The notes under the pieces are model-generated. The model had not been told where the DNA came from, made no database searches, and worked only from the letters and a program-made list of their open reading frames with translations. Of a stretch of DNA of 64,000 nucleotides, positions 37,715 to 48,900 are shown one piece after another. Numbering within the stretch: position 1 is the stretch's first letter; each line of letters begins with the position of its first letter. Origin of the DNA: Anaeramoeba flamelloides (Eukaryota > Metamonada > Anaeramoebidae); the NCBI GenBank assembly GCA_027625915.1, contig JANTQA010000015.1, forward strand, positions 6,167,001-6,231,000, in the 5' to 3' direction. A program made the translations under genes and the position numbers.

Positions 37715-38225
37715 AATGTATAGTAGGGAAAAAAATACTGGACATGAAAATAATCCACAGAAAAGATTTTTCATTGTGAATATTAGTAAAATTGATGAGT
37801 AATTTCATTTATTTAGAATCAAATCCTTTTTTATAAATAACCAATTTTTTTTCTGAAACAAGTGATAAACCTACTTAAGGTTCATAAAAGCGGGGTTTCT
37901 CTATAATACTCTAGTAATTGATTGATAACCTAGGTAGATCAACTTTTTTGAAAAATAATACAGTTTTATAGATGTCTTATTATGAATTGGAAAATAATAA
38001 ATTTTTCTCTTGTATTTTAATTAATTGTATTCTGTTCTGAACAAGTGGTATTTCATAAATCATCATTCAAATAAGTGTATGTGTTATAATTTTAACAATT
38101 TGAGTCTAATAAATGAAATTGGATTTCAAATAAAAGAAATTACAAAACAACCATTTTACTAATATTCACAATGAAAAAGGGTGTACGTAGATTATTTTCA
38201 TGTACGTTATTTTTTTCTATACTTT
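37715..38225. mobile_element. Family I element with inverted ends
   Basis: The left end (GGACATGAAAATAATCC, then GTGAATATTAGTAAAAT, then AATTTCATTTATTT) is complemented at 38120-38220 (AAAAGAAATTAC type, ATATTCACAATG, GATTATTTTCATGTACG). Between them lies the family I core with GATAACCTAGGTAGATCAAC. A sequence at 19990-20140 carries the same left-end phrases. No transposase is present. Confidence 0.65.
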
Positions 38226-38298
38226 ACATTAATTTATCAATATATTTATTAGTTAATTCTATAATTTTTTAGCGAATTATCCACACTTTGAAATAAAT

Positions 38299-38514
38299 TT
38301 AATCAAGATATTTTACAACTTCACAGTTTTCAGATTGATAGGCTACCTTTAAAATTGTATTGAATTTCCACTTTTTTCTGAAATTCTTGGGTTTTTTACT
38401 AAAAATGATCATTTTTATTTGATGAGGAGCAAAAAATAGTACTACTTTACTAATCGATTTTTTTGAAATACTTAAACCATGTTCTACTAATGTGTTTACA
38501 CCTAATAACAACAT
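38299..38514 (-). pseudogene. Short ATG-initiated frame with an ankyrin-like tail
   Basis: The 71 codons begin MLLLGVNTLVEHGLSISKKS and end NTILKVAYQSENCEVVKYLD. The tail matches the ankyrin pattern (N.aLh.A...gn.evvkyLl). One repeat alone is not a functional domain and no neighbouring exon is evident. I read it as a relic of an ankyrin gene like that at 45988, though chance is possible. Confidence 0.35.
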
Positions 38515-38553
38515 ATTGTAATTTTAAACTAATTCCCATTTAATAATAACCCC

Positions 38554-38758
38554 TAAGAGTCAGTTCCACTTTTAAGTAACAAACTTTCAACTAAAATTTA
38601 AGTAACAAAAAAATCTCAAATTGAAGCATATTTTTTTGGGATTTTTTTTATTGTCACTAATTATTTTTCTTTAATTTGAATTTTGTGCATTAATTTGAGA
38701 TTTTTATTGTATCTTAAAATTCGTTGAAAGTTTGTGTCTTAAAAGTGGAATTGACGTA
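38554..38758. mobile_element. Palindromic MITE, family A, copy 5
   Basis: The ends are GAGTCAGTTCCACTTTTAAG and AAAAGTGGAATTGACGTA. The middle arms have AAGTAACAAACTTTCAAC in place of AAGGCACAAA, a clear subfamily difference. Confidence 0.8.
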
Positions 38759-38814
38759 AACATAAATCTTTTGAAAATGTTGCTTTATTTGATACTTTCA
38801 TTTTCCAATTAAGG

Positions 38815-40265
38815 GAGTAAGTACATTTTTTAAATTTTGAGTGTCATCATTTATGCCAAACTAAATTATTTAAATAACTTCTAAAAATCAAACATATTAA
38901 TATTTTAATAAATATAAGAAGTGGAATTTAAGATAATATATGTGGATACTAACTAAAAAATGGAATTCGAAAAAAGGAAAAGATTGTTCAAAAAAAATAA
39001 TAGATACAAATCATTTATTTATTTGATCTTATCTATAAGTTTTGAAACAATTACTTCTTCTTAATTTGTTTTTGTTTTTAATTCTTCATGTAAATACTTT
39101 TATTTGGAAAATTATAGAGAAACAAATTACTTTTTATTTCTAAAGAATTTCCAAAGTTCGAATTTAAACAATCATATTTTATTTTGAGTCATCTAATTCT
39201 TGATTGGGTTTATAAAATAGGTTATTTTTTTGAATTTTTCTTCAGATAATCAAGATTTATTGGACAAATTTGTTTGATTTGAATATTATTTATTTTCCAT
39301 TAAAATGAGAACTTAAAATAATTCGGAATCCCATTGAATTTTTTTTCTATAATTTTTCTTTTATTTTGGGTTGAATCTTTACTATTTTTTTCAAAATAAA
39401 TGGATCAAAAATTTCATTCAAAGTTCCAAAAGAAAAAAAAAGATTAGATAATTCCACTAAAATTTCGAATTTTTAATTCAGAAAATTAACTAAATTATGA
39501 CTTTGACTTTTTAAAATTGGGAACTTGAATGATTTATATATATTCGTGAGAGGTTTATTTTTTTTTGAAAAGATGAATGAAAATTTTGATCTTTTTATTT
39601 TGTAATTAACAGTAGTTACTGTTTTTTGAATCCAAGAATTCAGCTCCTTTTTTTTAATTTTTGAAATAGTATCATTTTATTTTGGTTTTGTTTGATACAA
39701 TTATTTGAGAATTGAATTTTGAAAGCAAATTTTTAAATGTTTTTTAAAATAATAATAAATATTAGTGGGGAGAGAAATTCAAGATGTGAAATTGTTTGGG
39801 TTCATACAAATTTCGAAGATGAAGAAAAAAAATCTTCCAAAAATAGGTTTTTATTGATTTTTTTTTTTTTTCATTTCTTTGATTTGAATAAATTTATTTG
39901 GAAAGGTGATCTTTCATGTTTGGTCTTCTCAAAGAAAAGATTTGTTTCAAATACACACATTCCAGGTTCTTTTTTTGGTTTACTTCATGATTGATTTCAT
40001 ACATTCGTATAAACACATTCCTAGATCCAAAACAAAATTTTAATAAAACCAGAAAATTATAACAAAAAAAAATATTCAAAGAATTGAAAAAATGAAAGAT
40101 TCAACTCTGAATTACTTTGGGTTAACTTTTTTTTCACGAATAGAAGCTACGAATGATGTTTTGGTTTCAAAGTTTCCATATCTGATGTATACTCAAAAAA
40201 TATTTTTCCCGTAATGTTTAAACAATTAAAATTTTTCAAAATGGTAAAATGTATTTACTTCCTCA
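38815..40265 (+). repeat. Diverged ~1.4 kb repeat, family E, copy 2
   Basis: It is collinear with 28790-29990. It is longer because a family B MITE is inserted at 39380-39614. The left end TTAAGGGAGTAAGTAC resembles the TTAAGGGA termini of family T. The short frames at 39737-39994 and 39894-40079 are not shared with copy 1 and are not called. Confidence 0.7.
39380..39614. mobile_element. Palindromic MITE, family B, copy 4, nested in repeat E
   Basis: It begins TACTATTTTTTTCAAAATAA and ends TTTGTAATTAACAGTA. Copy 1 of repeat E lacks it at about 29350, with the flanks (GGGTTGAATCTT and GTTACTGTT/GTAACTGTT) joined directly, so this is a datable insertion into an older repeat. Confidence 0.85.
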
Positions 40266-40448
40266 AAAGTAATTTTCTTTAAGAATAAAAATGAAATTGC
40301 AATCAAGAAAATTAAAGTTCGAAGTCCAAGCTCTTAAATCATCATTTATGTTTAAAGCTATTAAGAGTTCAAATGGGGGTTGATCATTTTTACTATGTGG
40401 ACAATTACCTTTTTCTGTTTTGTTCAAAAAAGTCAAACACTTTTTTAG

Positions 40449-40916
40449 TTTGACTCACTTTTTAATCACAACTATTTGTTTAATAATTTCAAATCTAAGA
40501 TCTTTACAGAAAAATATTCAAAAATTATTAAGAAAATTATTTATTAATTTTATTTAGAAAAGTCTTTGAGAGAAAAATAAAACCCATTGAGGTGAAATTA
40601 ATGAAATCTATAGAATCTCTCAAAGTTTCAATGAGAGTTGAATTTGTGTTCTTTACAGAAAAATATTCGAAAAGTAAAAAAATAATAGTAAATTGTTTTT
40701 CACAATTATTTCGATCAAATCCGCATTATTCCACAAGGATCGAAAAAGTTATTCAAAGAAAAGTTAGAAAACAAGATCTCATAAAATTGCCTCTAAAGTG
40801 AGTTGAATTGAAAGCTTGAGCTTGAATAATAAGAAATTTCAAGTAATTAGTGTGGTTAGTTATTGATTTTTTTTTTCAGAAAGTTGATAACAATTTCAAA
40901 AAAAGAATTTATCTGA
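40449..40916 (+). CDS. Hypothetical small protein with one short intron
   Basis: An open frame runs from a pyrimidine-rich TTTTTTAG acceptor-like site (40448) to 40797. A GTGAGT donor, an 82-nt intron with a long T tract and CAG, and 12 more codons ending TGA at 40914-40916 follow. The joined product is lysine-rich and protein-like, for example LFRSNPHYSTRIEKVIQRK. It holds two similar stretches, KIFTEKYSK and VFFTEKYSK, about 37 residues apart, underlain by a 19-base exact DNA repeat. No family is recognised. The first in-frame ATG is near 40595-40601, or the start lies in an unseen upstream exon. It lies 250 bp before the Rho GTPase gene on the same strand. Confidence 0.42.
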
Positions 40917-41163
40917 AATCAATTGAGATGATTATTTTTGTCACCAAAAACTGAAATATAAGAGGCATTGATTCTGATTTGATCACTTTGTGTCTTTATT
41001 GAACTTCAAGACTAAATTTAGTTTGAAAAATGAAATAATGGAATGTTTAAAAAAAAAGCAATAATAGAAATGATACATAAAGAATTTTTTTCTAATTCAA
41101 ATTCATTATTTTTAAATTCAAACCTTTTTATTAATTCAAATAAAACCTTTAATCAAACAACAA

Positions 41164-41745
41164 ATGAGAACAATCAAATGTGTAGTTGTAGGTGACGGAG
41201 CTGTTGGAAAAACATGTTTATTAATTAGTTACACAACAAACGCCTTTCCTGGTGAATATCTTCCAACTGTCTTTGATAACTATTCAGCAAATGTGATGGT
41301 TGATAGAGAACCAATCAATTTAGGGCTTTGGGATACAGCTGGTCAAAGGGATTATGATCGACTTAGGCCCTTGTCATATCCTCAAACCGATATCTTCTTA
41401 ATTTGCTTCTCCTTAGTCTCCTCCTCATCCTTTGAAAATGTGAAAGATAAGTGGGCAAAGGAAATTTCTTATCATTGTCCTGGTGTCACAAAGATCCTTG
41501 TCGGAACCAAATTGGATCTTAGAAACGACCAAGATACCATCCTGAAACTTAAAGAAAAGAAACTTGAACCTATCTCTTATGAAAGTGGAATGAAATTAAG
41601 CTTGGAAATTGGTGCAGTTAAATACATTGAATGTTCTGCTTTCACACAAAAGAACTTGAAAACTGTTTTTGATGAAGCAATTAGAACTGTTTTGAATCCA
41701 CCAAAACCTGAAAAAAAGAAAGGAGGCAAATGTTCAATCCTCTAA
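41164..41745 (+). CDS. Rho-family small GTPase (Rac-like)
   Basis: It is a membrane-anchored GTP switch of the Rho/Rac/Cdc42 family, which controls actin and related processes. The 193-aa intronless product has a P-loop GDGAVGKT (10-17), switch [10 protein letters not shown] with Thr35, DTAGQ (57-61), [10 protein letters not shown], the Rho insert helix around 123-135, TKLD (115-118) and ECSA (157-159). A polybasic tail is followed by the CaaX box CSIL, where the final Leu predicts geranylgeranylation. Gly12 and Gln61 are intact, so it should hydrolyse GTP. One oddity is Arg62 in place of the near-universal Glu after GQ in switch II. The Rac-like P-loop and WDTAGQ fit Rac/Cdc42, but subfamily naming by eye is unsafe. 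Confidence 0.96.
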   Translation: MRTIKCVVVGDGAVGKTCLLISYTTNAFPGEYLPTVFDNYSANVMVDREPINLGLWDTAGQRDYDRLRPLSYPQTDIFLICFSLVSSSSFENVKDKWAKEISYHCPGVTKILVGTKLDLRNDQDTILKLKEKKLEPISYESGMKLSLEIGAVKYIECSAFTQKNLKTVFDEAIRTVLNPPKPEKKKGGKCSIL

Positions 41746-42039
41746 ATTATTTATCTTTTTACTCCTTTTCCTTTTTTCTCAAATATTCTTTTTCTTGCAA
41801 ATAACTTTTCATTGTAAATAAATGAATTTCAAACCAGATTTATTTCCTTTGTTTTAATTTTTACCGTTTTTCCTAAAATATTTTTATTTTTGAGATCAAT
41901 AATATATTTTAATTCAGACAATAAAAAAGTTGAGACAGTAAAATACAAAGCGCAAATAATAATAATATTCCAAAATAAAGCGAATATAAAGTGGTACAGT
42001 TATTTTACATTGAAAATTCGAATTGAGTGTTCAAACAAA

Positions 42040-42572
42040 GTTCAAATTTAAATGTAAACTATCTTTCATAATAATTGGCCCATTAAAAATCAAATTTTAA
42101 AGAAAAATATTTTTAATAATTGAAGTTATCTATTATAATATAAAAATTTAGATTTTAATATTCGATACTATACTCAAGAGATATTTATTTTTTGTCTAAA
42201 AATAAAAGAAAGAAAAATAAAAAAAACTGTTAATAAAAATTTGGCCATTTATTTTGAAATGAACATTACATAAAAAATAGACAATTTAAAAAAGTAAAAA
42301 AACCCATTTATCGATTCTCCTTCCATTTGAATAACTAAATCTAATCTTTTTTTCATATTTGAAACCAAATTTTTCATTAATTCATCTGTTACTTCTTTCC
42401 AATTTTTCATTTTCATTTTCCATTTTAACAAAACACTGTTGAAAAAATAAAAAAGAGAAAAAATGATTTATTTGCAAACTTTTCGTTGTGAGGGGAAAAA
42501 CTTCAAAACGATACAAAAGCAATTCATTATTCAAATGTAATGTGGTTCATTTATTATGAAATTTAGTTTATA
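42040..42572. repeat. Duplicated ~530-bp segment, family K, copy 1
   Basis: It is closely similar along its length to 53766-54292, with few differences (CCCATTA...ATCAAATTTTAAAG, TATACTCAAGAGAT.TTTATT, CTTCAAAACGATACAAAAGC). This is the least diverged of the pairwise duplications. Both copies hold a short minus-strand frame of the type KEVTD.LMKNL.SNMKKRLDL, with four replacements between copies in the core. Whether it was ever a gene is unclear. Confidence 0.8.
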
Positions 42573-42579
42573 TACAGTT

Positions 42580-43700
42580 CAATCAATAACCTGTGTTGAT
42601 GTCTTTCTTTGTGTTTTTCAAATTTTTTTGTGTTGTTTTTGTAAATAAATGTTGTTTTTTTTTTTTAAAAAGGTTGTTTTTTAATCGTTAACCATTGTTT
42701 TTTGGTTTTTATTCTGTGTTTAATCAAAGGTATAGTTCAGTCAAAGCTTGCAGTTTCCAAAACAAAGTTATTAACATCAAATCGATCACATTATCAAAGT
42801 GTTTTTCTACCCCCTTTAAGACCAATTTCCTCAGAAAAGAGATCTAATTCAACCAAATTTCAACAAACCAATACCAAAATTCACAATAACCAAATCTTTC
42901 AGTTTGATCCATTAAAAACTACAAAAAGGATAAAAAGATACGGAGCTTTTCTGAAATACTGATTGGTATCAAAATGAGCATAAATGAGATCTTCAATTTT
43001 TTAAAGTTTTTGGTAATTAAAATTTAAAAGAAAAACAAAAATTTCATTTCATTTTCCCCTCAAGTCAATAATCTTCAAACCATGTCCTGTGATTGGGTGA
43101 CTTTATTTATTTATTTGGTTCAATTTTTGGCCATTGGAAGTTATAAGAATCCTTAGTGAAGCAATATATGATTTTGAATCAAAAGTTAATCAACAAATAT
43201 TTTATCTGATTAAAATTAGACAAGAACATGCTCAATAGCCAAATTATTTAAAAATCAATTATTTTTCAATTATTTTAATAATGAGAGATAATTAGATCTT
43301 TAAAAACTGTCAACACTCATCGTCTATATCAAGATCTTTCAATTTTTCAATCAATTATAAGAAAAAATATTCGAAAACTTTAAAAAAAAATTTCAATTAT
43401 TACATCGAGATTGAAAGTATTTTTGCCAAGACAGACTTTCTTTTTAAAAATACACAATTTTTAAAAAGTTATAATTTTTTTAACAACAGTTAAAAACACT
43501 AAATTTGGAAAACAATAGTTATAGTCTGAAAAACAAAATTTAAAACAAGTCAACAAAGTCTGAAAAAAAAAATTTATAAAAGTCAACACGGGTTATTGAA
43601 AGAACTGTAAGGTGATCTGAAAACCCATTCCTTGAGAGTAAACCATTGTTTTACAAAATGGACTTACTTCCTTAAATGTGGTAAATGTGAAAAAATTTCT
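42580..43700 (+). repeat. Diverged repeat, family F, copy 2
   Basis: It is collinear with 13600-15420. The frame at 42702-42962 reads protein-like (FLPPLRPISSEKRS, TKIHNNQIFQFDPLKTT) and copy 1 keeps TKIHNHQIFQFD in the same frame. It has no ATG start. Best read as a decayed coding segment carried by a duplicated block. Confidence 0.6.
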
Positions 43701-44084
43701 TATTGTTAAGGAAATACTATCATAAAAAAAACTGGTCCCGAAAACCTATAATCCCTGTCACGATCATGATTAAATTTCATAAAATAAAAATTAAATATTT
43801 GCTAATTTTACCCTTTTTAATAACTTCAATTAGAATAAACGTTATTGTTTAATAAAGGATCTTTGATCAAAAATTATTTTTAATGAAATTTTACAATTTA
43901 AGTTGGAAAAATCCAATTTTTGTGGTTTCTATTAATATTTTTTTTCAATTTAATAGTAAAAAATTTGAAAAATATTTTTGCTTCTAGATAAGAGGACATT
44001 TTATTAAATTCTTAATGTATTTTAAATTTAATGAATATTTTTCAAATAGGGTACAAATCATTTGGACTATTAAAGAATTATTTG

Positions 44085-44995
44085 TTTTTTTAATTTGGAA
44101 AAAAAAATTTCTTTGATTTTCCGTTAGGTTTTTTTTAATTTTTGAAATAAACATAAAAATTTTAATAAATTTTCGATTTATTTCGAAAAGTAAAAAAAAC
44201 CTAGGACACTTTTGTTGGGTTTTTTTTATTTTTTGAAATAAACTGAAAATTTTTAGAAATTTCCGGTTTATTCCAAAAAGTTAAAAAACCTAGGACACTC
44301 TTCGTTAGGTTTTCCAAAATTTAAATGAATGGAGAAAAATCATATATTGATTTTACTCTTTACTTTTAAATTCTGGAAAACCACCGTTAGCTTTTTTTTA
44401 ATTTGAGAAATAAAAAGAAAATTTTTGAAATTTTCTTTTATTTTCTAAAATTAAAAAAAAACAAGGACACTCTCGTTAGATTTTCTTGAGGTTTTTTGTT
44501 TATTTGGAAAAAACAGTAGATTTCTGTTTGGTTTTTTTGAGTTTTCTATTTATTTGAAAAATCAATAGAGTGTTCTAGGTTTTTTTGAGTTTTCTATTTA
44601 TTTGGAAAATTAATAGATTTTCGTTAGGTATTTTTTACTTTAGAAATAAAATAGAAAACCTCAAAAAAACCTACAGTCGGTTTCAAATTTAAGGCACAAA
44701 CTTTGAACAAAATTTAAGGTACAAGAAAAATCTCAAATTAAGGTACAAAATTCAGATTCTAGTAAAATAATTTGTAAAAATTAAAATTCCTAATTTTATG
44801 CCTTAATTTGAGTTTTTTATTGTACCTTAAATTTTGTTGAAGTTTGTGCCTTAAAAGTGGAACTGAATATAATAAAAATCAATAGATTTTTGTTAGGTTT
44901 TTTTTAATTTTTGGAATGAACAAAAAAATTTTTATAAATTTTACGTTTATTCCAAAAAGTAAAAAAAAGCTAGGCATTTGACGGACACTTTCAGT
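44085..44995. repeat. Cluster 3 of modular hairpins (largest)
   Basis: At least four P-type hairpins, one Q and several R modules lie head to tail, separated by CCTAGGACACT and CGTTAGG borders (for example 44205-44215, 44288-44305, 44463-44480). The last border is AGCTAGGCATTTGACGGACA. A family A MITE is inserted in an R module. It does not code. Confidence 0.75.
44672..44871. mobile_element. Palindromic MITE, family A, copy 6, nested in hairpin cluster 3
   Basis: It begins TACAGTCGGTTTCAAATTTA and ends AAAAGTGGAACTGAATATA. The arms carry AAGGCACAAACTTTGAAC and GTGCCTTAAAAG. Flanking module R sequence continues on each side, so the cluster predates it. Confidence 0.85.
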
Positions 44996-45987
44996 AATAA
45001 TCATAATTTATTTTTTTTTTCCTGCTTGAGTTTTTTTAGATGAGTAGAGTGTTTTCAAAACTATTAGTTATTATCTCTTCAAAAAAATATCTGTAAGTTG
45101 TATTTAAAGAAAATTCATTGGCACATCTATTTTGAATTTTAAACCTTTAAAATAGACCTTTTTTTCTAGACTAGAGACTTTTAAAAATCGGCAGGACTAT
45201 TAACAACAATAAATACAACAGCAACAATTTTTAAAAACTGAAGTTGGATTATATTGTGAATAAGCTCAATTAACAGGGATGAGATGACAATTGAAATTGT
45301 AGTTTTGTCTAACTTTTTTAATTTCTAATTTTATTTTTTCTTACGAGTGGTTTCAAAATAAACAATTTTGCTTTTTAATCTTCTTGCGTAAATGCAAAAT
45401 CAAATTCCTAGTCAAGAGTATACCTAAGTTCAAATCAGTTTTGAAGTTAAAATCCTTGATTTTGCTATGAAGTTGGAAATAAAAAATTAAATTTTTTTGA
45501 AAATTTTTCTATTTTTCTCGAGTTTTTTGGACTTTTTGGATTGATGATTAAAAATTAACTAAAAATTTACTCTATTTTTTGTGAAAAATTTTCCAATTTG
45601 ATCCTTGATTTTTTAGAATTTCTTTTTAAATAATAGAACTTTAAGAAACCAATACCATATTTTTTTAGGGTTATTATTGGTTTCTTTGATAGGTTACTGT
45701 ATTGGTCAACTATAACAAAAAAACACGCTTTTTCTTTTGAAACACTCATTAATAATTATTTTTCACTCTTTAATTTGACTACAATAGATATTGAAGTAAA
45801 AATTCCGAGACACAGATTTGAAATTACCAGTATGTCTTCTAGTATAAAGAAACGAAAATTTTGATTAAGAAATATAGATAAAACAAGTGTACTGTTTATT
45901 TTGAATTCAATGAAGTAATAAATTTATTTGATTCATTTTTTAATAATTTGCACACAAAAATTTGAAAAAGCTTTTAAAAAATAGAAG

Positions 45988-48900
45988 ATGGGAAGAACCA
46001 CCCCAGTTGAATTAGCAAAAAAAAATAATCAAAAACTTGAACGAAATGTCCTCAAACTTTTTGGAATCTGTTCAGATGAAAATGTCAGTATTAAAGAATT
46101 GAACCAAATTTTTCAGAAAAAAAGATCAAAAAGAAAATCTTGTATCAGTACAAAAGTTGATGTTAATGCAACCAAATATGAAATTGGTCATAAATTTGGA
46201 ATTGTGACTGGGTACACTCCACTTATGACACTTTGTAGCAATCCCAATGTTACTTGTGAATTAATTCTGTTTTTGATTCAAGAAGGAGCAAATCCAAACG
46301 CAGATGCCAAAGGAAAATATAATAGCATTTGTATAAATGCATTATCTGAAATGTGCTCAAACCCAAAGGTTACCGTCCAGCATCTACAAACACTGTTTGA
46401 GAGTGGTGCTCTTTTGACAGAAAGCAAAACGAAAAGGAAGGAGAAAAACAAAAAAACAAATAAAAAGACAAAGACAAAGATAACGAGAAAGAAGCAAATA
46501 AACAAATACAAGACGGCCAGCCGATTTGCCCCACTTATGGCACTTTGTGGTAACCCAAATGTTAGCACAGAACTTATTGACGAACTAATTGAAAAGGGTG
46601 CAGATCCTAACTTTGGATCTGATCAGACCCATTTGCCGAATTCATTTCAAATTCTCTCTTCAAACAAAAATACAACTGTTGAACTTTTACAATTTTTCAT
46701 CAAGAAGGGGTTTGCAATTGAAAAAATGCACGTGTCATTAGGATCAATTGTTTCTCAAATTTTGCCTTGTTCTGATATTAAAATTTCAATTATCAAATAT
46801 CTTGTTGAAAAGGGGGCCAGTCTCAACGAGAGAAATATTGATGGAAATAATGCCTTTTTGAAATTCTTACAACTCTCTAAATTTGGTTCTGAATATGAAC
46901 CTTTAAGCACCCACAAATTAAGTTTCCTTTCAAATGAGATTAGTAACATCAACGAAAAAAACGAATTCGGCGAAAATGCGCTTATGATGCTTTGTAAAAA
47001 CAGGACTGCGAACCTTAAATCTTTGAAAATGCTTCTTAAAATGAAAGGAATTGATCTAAATATGATTGACGTAGAAGGTAACACAGCTCTTTGTTATTTG
47101 ATAATGAACTACATGAACAAAATAAAACAAAATGACTTGCCAAAAATGTTATTTCAATTAATCAAATATGGTGCCGATCCTCAAATAAGAAATGTTTGGA
47201 ATTTTATTTTTATTCTTTTTTTTTGATTGCATTTTATTCAAGTTTTTGTTCTTGCTTACTGCTGGTGTCCTAAATTAAATTTTTAATATTTCATAAAAGA
47301 GATATTTAGACTTTTGCTTCTTTAACTCTTCTGAAAAGATAAAAAAAAAAACTACCACAATGTCTAAAAAAGTGATTAAATTTACTTTGAAATATCAAAA
47401 ATTTAATTTATAGCATGAGTAAAAATGATCAAAATGACAAGAATTTTTAAAAGTTAATAAGAATTTGAATGAGGATTAAAACCCCTAATATATTTCCAAA
47501 TATGGTATCTAAGTTAGATTCACTTAATTTCAATTTCATCTAGGTAATTTCAGTTGATTGTAAAACTAAATCTTAATAGTACCTTAAAAATTAAGAATTA
47601 TCACTATTTTTTATTTTTGATTGTAAATAGTCAAAAAAATGAGTAAAAAGTACATTTTTAGGACAATTTATATTTTCTAAATTATGGTGTTCCGATATAA
47701 CACTTAGTATTAAATTTGGATTATTTTATGAGTACACTGAGAAAAACTTGATTCATATCGAGATAAATCAAATGTAAAAATGATCATTTTTCAAATTTTC
47801 CATTTTTTCAATTGTAAATCTTTAATAAACTCTTTTTCAGTCAAAGGGGCCCAAAGTTTTTTTCAAATGTCAATTATTTTTATATAATTGACCTTTGAAG
47901 AACAAATAAGAAATAAACAGAATAATACACATCAAAGAATTGTTGATATATGTCTGAAAGAAAACTAATTTATCAATAAATTTTCTTAAACAATTGAAAA
48001 ACTCAAATTCTTATTTCCCTATTGAAAAAACAAGAATGTTCGTTTTGATCTTCTACTGGTATTTGAATAATAAATAGGAAACATTTTTCACTGCATTTTC
48101 AATACTTTTCTTTTAGAAATCAAGTCCCAAAACGAAGTGTGTTTGTATTTGTGGTCTCTATTTGAAAAAGCAAATGAAAATGAAGTGGAAATTTTTCACA
48201 TTTATTAAACAAATATCAAGATCAAAGATCGAATAGAATTCCAATAGAAATGAATATCATTTCTCAACAATCATTTCCACAGTTTCAATAACCTTAGAAT
48301 AACACATTTTTACCAAGTGACTATTGATCTTGCAATAAAAAAAATTTTTGCAACTGAATTAGGTTTCAAAAAAAAATCGAAAAAAAAAAACAAAAATGTG
48401 AAAAAATGATTTCGATTTTGAAAAATTCCAAAATAAAATTTTTCTTCTAATATCTATGCAAACCCTTTAAACACAGGTATTTTACCCATTACAACTGGGA
48501 CCCTTTGACTGAAAAATAGTTTATTAAGGGACTAGTCTTCTACGACAACAAGGCAAAATTTTAAAATATGTTATTGGTGGTATTCTCTACTTTCGTATTT
48601 TGTAGATCCCATGTGTCAAAAAATTCTGATCGACTAAGAAAGCCATAAAAGAAAATATATTTAGTGAGATCAATTTTTTTTTTCCATTTTTTCCAAAAAA
48701 GAAAACTATTAAATTCATTTTTTTTCTCACAATTTAACAAGTTTTTACCCCGTTTATTGTCATTTAAATCATTATTATACTATAACATTTCTTTGTTACC
48801 AGTAATATTAATATAAAGATTTTTGTTCTTTTTTGAGATAAAACTTTTGGTTAACCAAAAAAATTGATATATTTAACGGATTAAAAAATAATTGTATTTT

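Larger units (their letters stand above)
30957..40448. other. Large repeat-dense intergenic region
   Basis: This 9.5-kb region has no firm gene. It holds two family B MITEs plus a third inside repeat E, four family A MITEs, hairpin clusters 1 and 2, and repeats H1, G2, family I and E2. It also carries one ankyrin-like relic at 38299-38514. An (ATT)n microsatellite lies at about 32562-32584. The rest is AT-rich sequence without recognisable structure. Confidence 0.6.
41746..45987. other. Repeat-rich intergenic region
   Basis: Between the Rho GTPase and the ankyrin-BTB gene lie repeat K copy 1, repeat F copy 2 and hairpin cluster 3 with a nested family A MITE. From about 45000 to 45987 I see no repeat family or gene, only AT-rich DNA. 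Confidence 0.6.

Noticed and set aside
11125-44871. Regularly recurring 200-bp palindromes as a CRISPR-like array
   Set aside because: The copies are kilobases apart, have TA-flanked inverted ends and an empty site, so they are MITEs. The genome is eukaryotic.
44085-44995. GTTAGG/CCTAAC words suggesting telomeric repeats
   Set aside because: They occur once per hairpin border, not in tandem, and are explained by the module junctions.
46278-47084. Minus-strand frames across ankyrin exon 1
   Set aside because: They are antisense shadows of the ankyrin repeats.
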